In this document: in pieces, positions 41,961 through 53,024 of the stretch | How positions within the stretch are numbered: position 1 is the stretch's first letter | Layout of the letters: each line of letters begins with the position of its first letter | Source of the DNA: Pararge aegeria | Lineage: Eukaryota; Arthropoda; Insecta; Lepidoptera; Nymphalidae | NCBI RefSeq assembly: GCF_905163445.1 | Contig: NC_053197.1 | Coordinates: 3,596,001-3,660,000 of the forward strand | Length of the DNA: 64,000 nt | Direction of reading: 5' to 3' | Made by a program: the position numbers and the translations under genes | The notes under the pieces: generated by a model | What the model was told of the DNA's origin: nothing | Database searches by the model: none | The model's input: the letters and a program-made list of their open reading frames with translations, nothing else

Positions 41961-42339
41961 TACTACAACATAAACCTATATTTATGTTAAAGGTAGTAGG
42001 AAGGTATATAATTATCACCTTGTGACGCTGTTAGCATTTCCCACCAGTAGGTGCGTGTGATGACCTCGAGCTCGTGCGCTTACTCGTTTTGGTTTCAGCA
42101 TAATAAAAGCGCTCAGGTTTTAATTTAAAAAAGCAGCACTATGCAAAGTCGCGACAATTTTTTTTCGGGTTTAACTTTTAATTTTTTTTTTAGATATACT
42201 TTTTTTCTTTTCATTAGGTAGGTACTTGTGTTTTATGTCGCAAACAATAAAATGTGGTTTCTTACTTTCTTCATATTCTGTTTTGGATGGAGGCTAATAA
42301 TGTTAGTCATAATAAACAATATTTAACTGGTTTGCTTTG

Positions 42340-42570
42340 GTCGCCGTGTGGTGACGTCAGATCAGAATACAGTTGTCACAACCCCTACTCTTTCCGCGGA
42401 TGTCGTACGAGCTGACAATGTAATAAACCAGACAATGGGCAACAGCATCCCCTGAGCTACTAGGCAGCTACTGCTGCGATCACCGACCCAGCGTTGTTAT
42501 TACGGACCCAAACCTTTCCATTGGGAGAGGCCTATTATAGCAGTGGACTGTTAAAGGCTATTCATAACAG
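42340..42570 (+). repeat. REP-1 copy
   Basis: GTGTGGTGACGTCAGATCAG, ACAGTTGTCACAACCCCTAC, CTGCTGCGATCACCGACCC and GGGAGAGGCCTATTATAGCA follow REP-1. It is one of the better-preserved copies. Confidence 0.7.
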
Positions 42571-42574
42571 GTTT

Positions 42575-43560
42575 ATTTTAGAAATTAAACAGTCGTGAGA
42601 AGACTCCATTTTAAATGTGCTATCGACGACTGAACGCATGTATATTTTTGATAGAAATTCACAAGGAAAATTTTCATAAGTTACACATGTAAAGTTTATT
42701 ATTTATTAATTTTACATCTTGTTAGTCCGGCAGGGCCCAGAACACTAACTAGATATAACTACTTAATTTATGGATAGCTATATGACAAATTAATGAAAGA
42801 TGACATTAAACATTATAAAAGACATTATATTAATATATTAAAGTGATACTCTGCTAATACTGAAGTAAAGGTTATTCAATATTGTCAGAGTATTTCAACA
42901 ATTCACGGAACAATGCTGTCCACCCGTCATGGAATAGATCCCATTGAGCGATGCTGTCCAAGAGCGCATTGAATGACGACAATGAACGCGGTGTAGGTGC
43001 CATGCTTCGTGATACAGTGTTACAGGAAGGGACCACGAATAATTTGTTTTTTTCGTGGACAAAGGTTATTGTCTTTTTAAGGCACGTATACAACACAGTA
43101 AAAATATTAAATAGGTAAGTTTAACCTTGTAAAAGCGTAAAAAGGATACTTTCTGTCATGGCAAATCGAGCCGGATTTTCAAAAACACTAAAGCAATTGC
43201 TGTCTTAGACACGAGAACTAGCGAAACACAAGTTATAATGAAACACTTTGCATGTACTAGTAGAGTTAGTTGATAGGAAACTTCGTCACACAGGCAGTGT
43301 AGGTAGCAGTTATAAAATACCATAAAAAGGAGATATGAAGGCAAGAGCCTTTTTTTCCACTCCAATAAACTTCGTTTTTGCATGATCGAAGCAAAAAGGA
43401 GTTGTTCGGGAACCGCGTTTGCCAAACTTTGGCCTAAAAAGTTTCGACGCCAAATGTAGCGTCAACACTTTCAAAACTTGGACAGTTCTTGAATCGGCTT
43501 TCATCTCTTAGTAGTAATCTTTAACTCTTTACAGAGAGCGTTCTTTATACCTAAATTCAT
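42575..43560. other. Unassigned intergenic stretch
   Basis: About 1 kb. Minus-strand frames of 64-89 codons (42872-43504) show no recognisable motif. Confidence 0.35.
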
Positions 43561-43565
43561 CATTA

Positions 43566-43735
43566 TATAATAATAAATAAATAAATATGTAACTACGACA
43601 ATACACACATCGCCATCTAGCCCCAAAGTAAGCGTAGCTTGTGTCATAGGGACTAAGTTGACTGATGAATATTTTTATGAATAATATAAACAAACACTTA
43701 TAATTAACAGATAAACAAACATTATTTATTAATAA
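43566..43735 (-). repeat. SINE-B, headless
   Basis: An AAATAAAT tail, ACACACATCGCCATCTAGCC and AAGTAAGCGTAGCTTGTGTC, then degeneration before the head. Confidence 0.78.
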
Positions 43736-44029
43736 TATAAATGGACATACAACTCTGCTATATGGCAGAGCAAATTTGAGCCTAAACTCATGTCGAGGTG
43801 TACACCTTACAATTTTTAAATCTTTTTAAATCTGAGGCACAGGTGTAAACACAGCAAATTTCCTACTCTGGACTGGTACTGCGAATTTGTATCAGAAAAC
43901 ACCCGATAGCCTACCCTCACTTGGGTGCCAAATAAAGATCCTTTTAAGACGTAGTAGACGAATCCAAATACTAGACAAAAGAGGCAGAACTTTCTTTAAT
44001 GCAGAAATCATATTCATCAATCAATCCTT

Positions 44030-44180
44030 TACCGACCCACTACAAGACACATATCTCCTCTAAAAATTCTTAGGGTTTTGGTCACAGTTAGACACGCAAC
44101 ATATTAGAACATTATGGAGAACACTCAGGCGTACGTTTTTCCTTACCATGTTTTTCTTCACCGTTAAAGTTAAAGTAATA
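44030..44180 (-). repeat. Degenerate SINE-A
   Basis: ACCGACCCACTACAAGACAC, GAACATTATGGAGAACACTC and TTTTTCTTCACCGTTAAAG are reversed SINE-A landmarks with large gaps. Confidence 0.5.
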
Positions 44181-44832
44181 TAACTCCGAAAGGATCGATC
44201 GAATAAGGCACCCCGGAGAGGGAAGTTTTCATACTAGGCATCATAATAAATTACACTAAATTAAATTAGTAATTGGTCTCCTCTGTCGTTCACACAAAAT
44301 ATCCCGGTACTCAAATTTCACTCGTTCTTTCAATCCAAAGATAGAGTACATCAGCTATATAAGGATACACGAACGAAGCCCTTTAGATAGTAATTCAGTA
44401 ACTGTACCCGCGTAGCAGAAATTGGCAAGGGTACTATTATGATTAAGAGGCTTAAACCTACCAACGCTACGTAATGTAGAGGTCTCTAGTACAGGTAATG
44501 TATGGTTATAAGTTAGGATAAGACTTGCCTATAAATTCTTGGCCCGACCCGGGGATAACAACCAGGATACCGTGATCCATATTTGAACAAATGCGGTATC
44601 TAACGGGCAAATATCGTGGCGGATAACTAATACCAGACCCTAAGTAGAACTTTAATTCTTGGAGATATAGCCTAAAACTTTCCATACAAAAATAGGATTC
44701 CACTTCCATTGATTTGATGATATCCCTGAGCATTTAGCTTATTATTTTTTTTATAATTATTGTGGATATTTAACTTGACCAGCTCAAATTTGACGCCACT
44801 TCTCACATAAAGATCAGTTTTACTTAAAATTT

Positions 44833-44940
44833 TTAGTCTGTGTTACAATTTAAATTATATTATCACGAATCTTTCAAATTGTTTATTGAAAAAAACTAGG
44901 TCAAATAAAGATTCCTCTTTCATAGTCTTGCGTTCTTGAT
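44833..44940. repeat. Local duplication, copy 1
   Basis: TTAGTCTGTGTTACAATTTA, TTATCACGAATCTTTCAAAT, GGTCAAATAAAGATTCCTC and TAGTCTTGCG match 45601-45725 in the same order and orientation. Confidence 0.85.
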
Positions 44941-44991
44941 ATTTTTTCGTGGCTCTTTGAAGCCTATATAAATTGATTCCTCATCTTCGTA

Positions 44992-45213
44992 ATCATATCA
45001 ACTCATTACCGGCCCACTACAGCCTACAGGGAACAGGTCTCCCCCCACAATGAGAAAGGTTTAGACAGAAGTCATTTCATTAGCCTTTGAGAACATTATG
45101 GTGAACTTTCAGGCATACCAGTGTTCTCACGATATTTTACCTTCACCGCTGAAGCAAGTAATATTTTAATTACTTAAAACGCACAAAACTTAGAAAAGTT
45201 GAAATGCGTGCGA
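44992..45213 (-). repeat. SINE-A, headless
   Basis: AACTCATTACCGGCCCACTA, GAACATTATGGTGAACTTTC, CTCACGATATTTTACCTTCA and TAACTTAGAAAAGTTGAAAT-type sequence. The tRNA-like head is missing, and MITE-f begins 30 bp further on. Confidence 0.72.
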
Positions 45214-45242
45214 GAAAAAATTGATTACTATACCATATTATT

Positions 45243-45594
45243 TTAATTAAGGTTAATTTGCTATTCTCCGAGAAAAGCAGGAGAATCTGTATGGTGTGAT
45301 TTATAATTCCTTCAATCTTTATAATTAACACCTAACAGATATTCGGCAATGTACAATGAATTATCATTGTAAACTCAATATCTCCTGAGGATGCTCGGAG
45401 CGAAACGTGCGTAGAAGGTATATTGCCGAAGATCTGTGTGGTGTGGAGCATAAAGATTGAAGGAATTGTAAATAACACCATACAGATTCTCCTGCTTTTC
45501 GCGGAGTACATATAGCAAATTAAGCTTCATTTTCATAATATTATATCAAGGAATTCCGCAAAGTAACGCCCGCTTCTATTCAATAATTACCATG
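45243..45594. mobile_element. MITE-f fold-back element, both arms
   Basis: The left arm (about 45243-45352: GGTTAATTTGCTATTCTCCG, GAAAAGCAGGAGAATCTGTA, TATTCGGCAATGTAC) is complementary to the right arm (about 45420-45545: TATTGCCGAAGATCTGTGTG, CAGATTCTCCTGCTTTTCGC, ATAGCAAATTAAGC). The centre holds ATCTCCTGAGGATGCTCGGA. The right end carries GCGGAATTCC in reverse and CGCTTCTATTCAAT. This is the only copy here with long arms on both sides. Confidence 0.78.
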
Positions 45595-45600
45595 CCACCT

Positions 45601-45725
45601 ATAGTCTGTGTTACATTTATAATTTCATACCACTATAATGTTGATTATCACGAATCTTTCACATTGTTTACTCACAGAAAAATAGGTCAAATAAAGATTT
45701 CTCTTTCTTAGTCTTGCGGTCTAGA
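45601..45725. repeat. Local duplication, copy 2
   Basis: ATAGTCTGTGTTACATTTAT, GATTATCACGAATCTTTCAC, GGTCAAATAAAGATTTCTC and TAGTCTTGCGG. It is about 765 bp from copy 1, with a SINE-A and MITE-f in between. Confidence 0.85.
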
Positions 45726-45947
45726 TAAGTTTCATTGTTGGCCGGACGAAGATCACGCCGTCACAATGAAACTAATTACTTAGCTATCACTGCAGAGGGA
45801 TAAAGTAAAAGGAAAAAAAAACCTCGATACGTTCTCATTTTACGGTGGATTTGAGACTAACATTGGACCATTTTTAAATCTGAATTTGAAAAATTATGAC
45901 AGTTTTTAGAGGAAAGTGCAACCTGACTTTATAAGCTACTTATCATA

Positions 45948-46120
45948 TCATTATACCAAACCACTACCAGCCCAACACAGGACACGGGTCTCCTCCCACA
46001 ATGAGAAGGGGTTAAGGCCGTAGTCCACCACGCTGGACCAGTGCGGATTGGTGGAATCCACACACCTTTGAGAACATTATGTAGAACACTAATGGCAAAG
46101 CAGGCATGCAGGTTTCACAA
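45948..46120 (-). repeat. SINE-A 3' half
   Basis: CACGGGTCTCCTCCCACAAT, GGGGTTAAGGCCGTAGTCCA and ACCAGTGCGGATTGGTGG are close to the family consensus. Confidence 0.82.
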
Positions 46121-46124
46121 CATA

Positions 46125-46250
46125 GGATGGCACTTTGTTCCTTGCATGCCCTGCAAAGTTCTCAAAGTTCTGTTTATAGGCAACGGTTTTCCACCTACAG
46201 ACGGGTGGGTCATCTACTTCGTCTGTCAATTAGTGCTACAAGAAAAACTA
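46125..46250 (-). repeat. REP-2 copy
   Basis: GCACTTTGTTCCTTGCATGC, CTGTTTATAGGCAACGGTTT and ACGGGTGGGTCATCTACTTC, in reverse to 46.9 and 51.5 kb copies. Confidence 0.55.
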
Positions 46251-46349
46251 AACTTCATAGTAAATAAATTGTGTCTAAAATGTTTATATAAATACTTTTG
46301 TGTGCCTTATTTTTTTATAGCACACACTTAAAAGACTTGATACAAGAAT

Positions 46350-46520
46350 ATTCAAATTCAAAAATGTTTTATTCATGTAGACCTTATTACAGGCACTTAT
46401 GAAGCGTTCATATATTTAACATGTTACACTAATGTTAGTGATGGTGATAACTGCAATCGTTAATTTAAAACTAAAGCTAGGAGGATTTCATACCCTGGTC
46501 TAAGAATAGCCCACAATAAA
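46350..46520 (-). mobile_element. LINE-B 3' end
   Basis: AATTCAAAAATGTTTTATTC, ATGTAGACCTTATTACAGGC, AGTGATGGTGATAACTGCAA and CTAGGAGGATTTCATACCCT are the reversed LINE-B 3' UTR with its tail. Confidence 0.75.
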
Positions 46521-46884
46521 AAGAAGAAACAGCACAGGACAACTTAAAACTGTTCAGGTGTGCAAACGCGGTCTTATCCCTAAAGCGCTTTCCCCCAGAC
46601 AACCTTTGAAGAGACGAATTTCTTAGAAGCGGCTGTGTCTGATTTACGACAAAAATAAATGTTAATTACTATGTTTCTGTACAGGTAACCACTTAGTAAA
46701 GATTTATATAAACATTATTGTTTTGCAAGCATCAATGAGCCGTCTTATGAACACCCGTAAATCATTTTCGAAAGAAAGCTTTGTAAGTAATTAAGGCCTT
46801 GGTAAACGTTATAATAACATTTTGTCGTGCTTCTTAATATTCTGAATGGATAATGATTTATTACTTATTAAAATTTTCGACGAC

Positions 46885-47010
46885 CTCCGAGCAGAGAATA
46901 AATGATGGACCAAGCCGCTTGCCCACCTGATGGTAAATGGCCATCGCCTATAAACAGAGCAATAGTTCACAGGGCATGCAAGGAGCACGTAAGTGTTAAG
47001 CATTTTCATT
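46885..47010 (+). repeat. REP-2 copy
   Basis: AGCCGCTTGCCCACCTGATG, GGTAAATGGCCATCGCC and TTCACAGGGCATGCAAGGAG are the best-preserved form of REP-2 here. Confidence 0.65.
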
Positions 47011-47044
47011 TTTTAATCTTCGTAGGTACCCATTTGCTTGGGGA

Positions 47045-47120
47045 AAAGTTGTGGGAGATCCGTGCCCTGTAGTGGGCCGGTAAAGGAGCTGATATGATGA
47101 TGATAATGATGTTGATATCC
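47045..47120 (+). repeat. SINE-A 3' tail fragment
   Basis: GGGAGATCCGTGCCCTGTAG, TGGGCCGGTAAAGGAGCTGA, with an ATGATGATGATAATGATG tail. Confidence 0.7.
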
Positions 47121-47772
47121 AAGTCTTAATATTGTAACAGGATATTTCTATAAGCTAGCTTCAGTCGTTTCACAGCAAAATCGAAAAAGTTAACAGAGTT
47201 GTAAAAAACAATAAACAACAAAGAGCAACTAATAAAATTCGAAAATAGTTGTTTTCCCAATCTGAGTGCAATCAATCCGCGTCCAAAGCTAGGACTCCTA
47301 TGGATCGTATAGTCGGTACAAATTTTCCAATAAAGACCAAACTGCGCCTCATAAAATCAAACAGCAACATAGTAGAGGTGCCCATCTGTATTCAAACACC
47401 GCGGCTCGGGTATAAAGGGCGTTGAACACTTTTTTCCACCGCTTCCAAACGATCCGGAACGATGGAGTTTCTCACGCTAAAAGTTTTTTACACGTCCACC
47501 TTTCTATTGGAACGGGCTGATATTGAAATTTTAACTTTATTCTTTTCAGGCGGGTTTTTTGTTTTGCAGGTCAAAGTTCAGGGGTATAAAACATTCACTA
47601 TGAAATACAAATTTTGACACATTTTTAACTAGTAGTTACACGTCAAAGTAGGTTCTTGTTTGTTATTAGATGGGAAGCGGTGTCAAAAAGCTTTGAATAT
47701 TTGACTTACCCACTCATTATCCATTATTGCTGTCAAAATAGAGGCCGCTTATAATACGCATGAAGCTAAAAG

Positions 47773-47899
47773 ACAGCCGATTGGCGCAGTGGGCAGCGAC
47801 CCTGCTTTCGAAGTCCTAGGCTGTGGGTTTGATTCCTACAACTGGAAAATGTTTGTGCGATGAAAATGAATGTTTTTCGGTGTTTGGGTGTTTATCTAT
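47773..47899 (+). repeat. SINE-B head half
   Basis: GACAGCCGATTGGCGCAGTG, GGCTGTGGGTTTGATTCCTA and GAATGTTTTTCGGTGTTTGG stop at GTTTATCT, where a minus-strand SINE-A starts. A short match (AAAATATTCAT) occurs past the SINE-A, so the SINE-A probably inserted here. Confidence 0.78.
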
Positions 47900-48112
47900 C
47901 ATCATCATCATCATATCCAACCCATAATCGGCCCACTACAAGGCACGGGTCTCCTCCCGTAATAAGAAGGGGTTAAGGCTGTAGTCCACCACGCTGGCCC
48001 CGTGCGGATTGGTGGAATCCACACATTTTTGAGAACATTATGTAGAACTCTTAAGCATACACGTTTCCTCACGATGCTTTCCTTCACCGTTGAATCAAGT
48101 GTTATTTTTTGC
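47900..48112 (-). repeat. SINE-A inserted in SINE-B
   Basis: An ATCATCATCATCAT tail at the low end, ACCCATAATCGGCCCACTAC, CACGCTGGCCCCGTGCGGAT and CTCACGATGCTTTCCTTCAC. It is headless. Confidence 0.8.
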
Positions 48113-48359
48113 TAAAATATTCATACCCAAATGACGTCTACGACGTTACAAATAAAATTTTTCTCAGTCAGTCTATAATACTTTTATTGTTATATGCTCA
48201 TAGCTTTTCATACTAAACGTTTATTTTTCATATAAAAGTTTATTTGTGTGTCGAGGTACGCTGGGTGCGTAGTGATTTTATCTTTTTACTTAAAACTTCT
48301 TGATTTGAACTACGTAACATTCTGTACAAAAATACAATAAGTAGTAAAAGTATAGAAAA

Positions 48360-48625
48360 CCGGCCAAGTGCGAGTCGAACTCGCGCACGAAGGGTTCCAT
48401 ACCATTACCTATCTATGAAAAAGGCAATAAAACCATGTTTGTCGTCCCCCTTCCCCCCTTCCCTTTAATAATTGTTTTATTCGGATTTTGAGTATTTTTG
48501 TTACAGCGGCCACAGAAATATATCATTTGTAAAAGTTTCAACTGTCTAACTATCACGGTATACAGCCTGGTGCCAGACGGACAGACAGACAGTCGAGTAA
48601 TGGGGTCCAGTTTTGCCATATCAAT
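48360..48625 (+). repeat. CCGGCCAAGTGCGAGTCG interspersed repeat
   Basis: It starts CCGGCCAAGTGCGAGTCGAA, CTCGCGCACGAAGGGTTCCA. Later come CAACTGTCTAACTATCACGG, TACAGCCTGGTGCCAGACGG and GGAACCCTAGAG. I recognise the opening as that of a widespread lepidopteran repeat. The ORF on the minus strand overlapping it is not a gene. Confidence 0.6.
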
Positions 48626-49417
48626 ATGGAACCCTAGAGAAGATAGTTTCGGCTCTTTTAAGTAAAAGTAACAACAACACTTATCGCAAAGTACTTTTTG
48701 TTGTCTGTAGGTACTTGGAATCTCAATATAGATCGATAGAAAACGATCCCCTCGTGATGTTGTTAGAACAGCTTCACTGAAGTGATTTTCCGATCCCAAT
48801 GCTCACCCTTAACTTATAAACAAGTGTAGTTAATCTTCAGAGTCGAATCTATACCAGTTGTAAGTTTGAATAGTAAAGTGATACGACTTTACTTGTACAT
48901 GTTACAAGGTAAAGTCTCTAATTGACGTAAAATACGAAGTTTGACTGTTTTATACACGCAGTTATTCATTTTCCCTCTGTAATTAATGGTTTAAAAACCA
49001 TCGTAGCCATCAAACAATTACTGGCCCACTACAGGGCACGGGTATCCTTTCAAAATAATAATAAATAGTTTTAATTACAACATCCAAATAGATTAAAAAA
49101 AGAGAAAAGAAAAAAAATACACTAGTTAAAGAGTATTTTGTATCGTTGTGGTCAATGACGAATGGGTCACCTACGAATGGGTCATCAACTCAGCTCTGTA
49201 ATGCAGCACCATGACAGTAAGTACCTGCCAAGGAATATTGCAACGCTGTTTTTCAGTGGGGACCCAAGGTGATATCACAGCCAGGCAGCGACACGGTCTG
49301 ACGCAGTGTTTGTATACTCTATGGGTAAGTTATCGTTAAATAACAAATATAGTACAAACACTACGTGTTACAGACCTTTCAATAATTACAATTATAAACT
49401 TAGGTCTACTTTAATTA

Positions 49418-49660
49418 TAAATAAATATACTACGACAATACACACATCGCCATCTAGCCCCAATGTAAGCGTAGCTTGTGTTATGGGTACTAAGATAACT
49501 GATGAATATTTTTTAATGAATAATTTACATAAATACTTAGAATATACATCCAGACACTGAAAAACATTCATGCTCATCACACAAACATTTTCCAGTAGCG
49601 GGAATCGAACCCACGGCCTTGGACTCAGAAAGCAGGGTCGTTGCGCCAATCGGCCGTCGA
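49418..49660 (-). repeat. SINE-B
   Basis: AAATATACTACGACAATACA, CACATCGCCATCTAGCCCC, GTGTTATGGGTACTAAGATA and AGCGGGAATCGAACCCACGG. The head is shortened (GTTGCGCCAATCGGCCGTC). Confidence 0.82.
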
Positions 49661-49671
49661 AAGTCTTAATG

Positions 49672-49835
49672 AGAAAGGTTGAGGCTGTAGTAGTAGAGTT
49701 CACACGCCTTTGAGCACGATATAGAGAAATTAAAGGCATGCAGGTTTCTTGACGATGTTTTTTTTCTGCACCATTAAAGTGCAAGTGATACTTAAATTGA
49801 AAAACGCACATTACTCTGAAAAGTTAGAGAGAACG
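49672..49835 (-). repeat. Degenerate SINE-A
   Basis: AATGAGAAAGGTTGAGGCTG, AAAGGCATGCAGGTTTCTTG and ACTCTGAAAAGTTAGAGAG. It directly adjoins SINE-B in the same orientation. Confidence 0.6.
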
Positions 49836-50506
49836 TTCCGTTACGATGTCAAACCAATTACAGGATATGGTTTGTGCCACAACAGGTTACCACCTTAGTC
49901 TGGATCACCTCTTGCCACCAGGTGATATTGCAAAGAAGAACTTCTAATATCTAAAAAAAAAAACAGTGCAATAAACAAACAGACACACTTTCCCATATTT
50001 TATATTAAAATATTAGTGTGGAAGTATGGAAACATGGTGGAAAATGAATTGAGCTGAAATTTCCCTTTATATTTTTTCAATAAAACAAGCGAGCTGATTA
50101 ATAAAAATACCTACGCGGCCTTCAATGAAATACAGTTTATAAAACTACATGGAAACGTTAACTAGTGAGCATGGTCCGTTTTATTCTTCGCAGCACGCCA
50201 TTATGTTTTTATTTTTTTTATCGGGGCAAAAAAAGCTTTTTAATGAACGATGTGCTTTATTGTAGTCAGTCGTACTCCTCGTGCTGAAAAGCGAAATCAC
50301 TGTGACGCTTTTGGCGCATTCTTACTCTTCTTTGTGACTTTCTCGGTTCTGAGAGACTTTGCAGATGACGCGATTAGCGCAAGTCGCGTCGCGCAACTGA
50401 ATTCCTGTTGCGTTTGCTAGTGACTACTTCATACGTATCATATTTAATTATGAACAAATATAAAAAAATATTAAATTAATCCCACTAATCATACTATCCT
50501 ACTAAT

Positions 50507-50606
50507 ATTATAACTGTGAAGAGGCAGATGTTTGTTCAATCACGCAAAAACAGCTGAACGGATTTAGATGAAATTTGGCTTATCTATATCCCTATCCCTA
50601 TCCCTA
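50507..50606 (+). repeat. Lep1-like fragment, older layer
   Basis: TCCTACTAATATTATAACTG, GTTTGTTCAATCACGCAAAA and ACGGATTTAGATGAAATTTG form a 5' part. It is cut by the complete element at 50607, with a TATCCC triplet at the junction. Confidence 0.6.
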
Positions 50607-51065
50607 TCCCGACTAATATTATAAATGTCAATGTAAGTTTGTTTGTTACGCTTTCACGCAAAAACTACTTAACCGATCCTAATGAAACATTGTACTCATA
50701 TTTTTGGTACTGTGAGAAGTAATATAGGATACTTTTTATCCCGACATTAAGCTCGGTTCCTTTGGGAGAGGGGGTGAAAGTGCTTGACAATTTTACACCA
50801 TAACTCCGACAAATAATAACCGATTGAAATAATTATTTTTGTACTATATAGGTTATAATGTGTGTTTAATTTTGCCCAAACTTTGTGTAGATCTGAATGT
50901 GGTTGGAGATAGAGGACAGAACTCCTCAGCGGACAACAGCAAACCCTCATTGAGTGTAAGGCTTAGCGATACTGAATACTTTAATTTTTTTTAAAACTTC
51001 AACTAAATTGAATGCCACATCAAAAAACAAAATCAAACGCAGACGAAGTCGCGGGCAACAGCTAG
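50607..51065 (+). mobile_element. Lep1-like non-autonomous Helitron, second copy
   Basis: It starts TCCCGACTAATATTATAAAT after an A and ends TCGCGGGCAACAGCTAG before a T. The interior matches 4560-4940 (GTAATATAGGATACTTTTTA, TTAAGCTCGGTTCC, ACACCATAACTCCGACAAAT, GAGATAGAGGACAGAACTCC). It is 459 bp against 381, because it keeps extra sequence near the 3' end (ACTAAATTGAATGCCACATC). No coding capacity. Confidence 0.78.
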
Positions 51066-51477
51066 TAGCTATATAGTTTCATATGCCGTGTCATCTTTTA
51101 AGTAGACATTACACTTAAATAGAATAGTTAAAATTCACAAAAACGGTTGTATTGGTGTAAGTATTTGTAAGGAAACCTAATACATAAATTATAAAAAAAA
51201 AAATAAGAGTCGAAAAATATTAAACGATATTTCCACTGTTTGTGCAGGGGTTAATCAATCACCTTTTAACTACAACATTTACTACCGGTTGTGCGATGTT
51301 GGCACTCATTAAGCGAGGTAATCTACACTACACGTAAAAATATTTAAGCTATATATTTTTAACGCGACACACTTTGTTTATTTTTCCTCATATAAGTAGC
51401 TTTCCTAACGAAACTTCCCGCTCCATCGAATTATAAGACGTTTTCACGTCAAAAAATATTCGTAAACTTAATTTTTT

Positions 51478-51625
51478 TTATGGGTAAGTGGAATACAATC
51501 GCCTGTGAACAGAGCAACACTTCGCAGGGTATGCCAGGAACACTTTCTGCAACGCGTTGCCCTGTGTGCTCAACCTGATGAAGATGTTAAGCCTCATATG
51601 CCTGTAATTAAGTTACTTCGTTTTT
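51478..51625 (+). repeat. REP-2 copy
   Basis: ATGGGTAAGTGGAATACAAT, CGCCTGTGAACAGAGCAACA, CTTCGCAGGGTATGCCAGGA and GCCTGTAATTAAGTTACTTC. Confidence 0.65.
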
Positions 51626-52047
51626 AACTTAGAAACTTAAAGGGACAGATAGACAGAGAGGCTGTCAAAGTGCAATTTAAACTCTAAGAAACTCTCTTCG
51701 CACGTTCAATAAATAATTTTATTCCATGAATAATTTGCGAGGTACAGTAAACTTTAAAAGAAAATACGAGCTACGTAGCTGATTATAGCGTAGTTCATTA
51801 TTTGCTGTCAGTGACGGTGTCGCCTGCTCTGCATCTGTTCGAGAAACTATAATTATTTCTCCTCTTTTACTTATTCCCAGCTTATTCCTTTCATTTTGAA
51901 AGTGGAATTGATTTCATTAACCTATTTCAAATGATTTTTTAAATTTATTTTTAATAGTAATAATTGGTGGTCAAAGCAGTTGGCCAGCCAGAAAAAATTG
52001 TTAGTAGAAATCGTCGCCTATAAATGGAGCAGTTATATCCCAGTGAA

Positions 52048-52235
52048 TTGGAATTCGACTTCTCCTTCCGGTATGACGAGTTCGAATCCCAACACGCACC
52101 GTAAATTTTTCAATTTGTGTGTTTTAATTACTGAAATATCACATGCTTCAATGGTAAAGGAAATCATCGTGAGGAAACCTGCATGCCTGAGAGTTCGCCA
52201 TAATGTTCTCAAAGGCGTGTGGAGCGCAGTTACGT
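52048..52235 (+). repeat. SINE-A, both ends truncated
   Basis: GAATTCGACTTCTCCTTCCG, CGAGTTCGAATCCCAACACG, ATCATCGTGAGGAAACCTGC and AATGTTCTCAAAGGCGTGTG. It ends before the family's second half. Confidence 0.78.
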
Positions 52236-52489
52236 CAGTATATTATACACGGCTATACTAAGGTTATCGCTGGCCGCTATGCAATAAAATGGGGAAACAG
52301 GCCGCTCTACTCTGCGCTCGTCCCATCTCCGCGGTCAGTCTATTACAACTTAAGGTGTTTATTAGCTACCGTGCTTCCATTAAATGAAAAAACGAAATTA
52401 AACTCCATTCTGTTTGTCTATCACAGTCATCCCATTAACATATTTAAAGCCTACTCTTTAGTCGATTCCTCGTGACTGAGAATCGTGAT

Positions 52490-52647
52490 CAGTGGCGTGC
52501 ACTGGGTTTCTTACCAGGGTATGCATACAGCAGAAAAATTGCATAAAATGGCCAAAATCCTCCTCTTATACGAGGAGGATTTTGGCCATTTTATATAAAT
52601 TTTAGGGTATGCAATGCTTTTGTGCATGTATGAAGTGCACGCAACTG
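52490..52647. mobile_element. MITE-h (hAT-like) with 8-bp target duplication
   Basis: It starts CAGTGGCGTGCACTGGGTTT and ends GAAGTGCACGCAACTG. ATCGTGAT lies on both sides (52482-52489 and 52648-52655). The inverted ends and the 8-bp duplication fit hAT-type transposition. It is 158 bp with no coding capacity and has an internal palindrome at 52545-52592. Confidence 0.9.
52545..52592. repeat. Perfect inverted repeat, 21-bp arms, inside MITE-h
   Basis: Arms 52545-52565 and 52572-52592 are exact reverse complements (AAAATGGCCAAAATCCTCCT, C) around TTATAC. The other MITE-h copies have one such stretch only, so the second arm appears to be a later local inverted duplication. Confidence 0.93.
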
Positions 52648-53024
52648 ATCGTGATCACTGCTATGGCGAGTAATCTTGTCATATATGATGTCTCTCCATC
52701 TCCTTCTATCTTGGCTATTTGTACTGCCTTGTACAACCGGCACCGGTTTCTGGCTTAGTTTATCTGTTCACCAGGTTAGAGATCTGCTACGAAGGATGTT
52801 TGCCTTCTTCATTCCCAACCACTATTAACTTTTCAATGCTCTGTTCCCCGTCGTGTGATATGTCCAAAACAACTAAGAATGCGCCGAAGACAAATTATCT
52901 TATACTGTAGTGTCAGAACTAGTTATACTTATTAGTGACAATAACAGATACCTACGGTTTAACGTGCTCTCCAGGCACGCGGCCGGACACCACAGGTTTT
53001 CAATCCGTTTGGGTTTTTTTTATT

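Noticed and set aside
48413..48799. 128-codon minus-strand frame
   Set aside because: It is largely the complement of the CCGGCCAAGTGCGAGTCG interspersed repeat.
49392..49811. 139-codon minus-strand frame
   Set aside because: It is made of a SINE-B and a SINE-A in tandem. The similar frame at 2034-2340 has the same cause.
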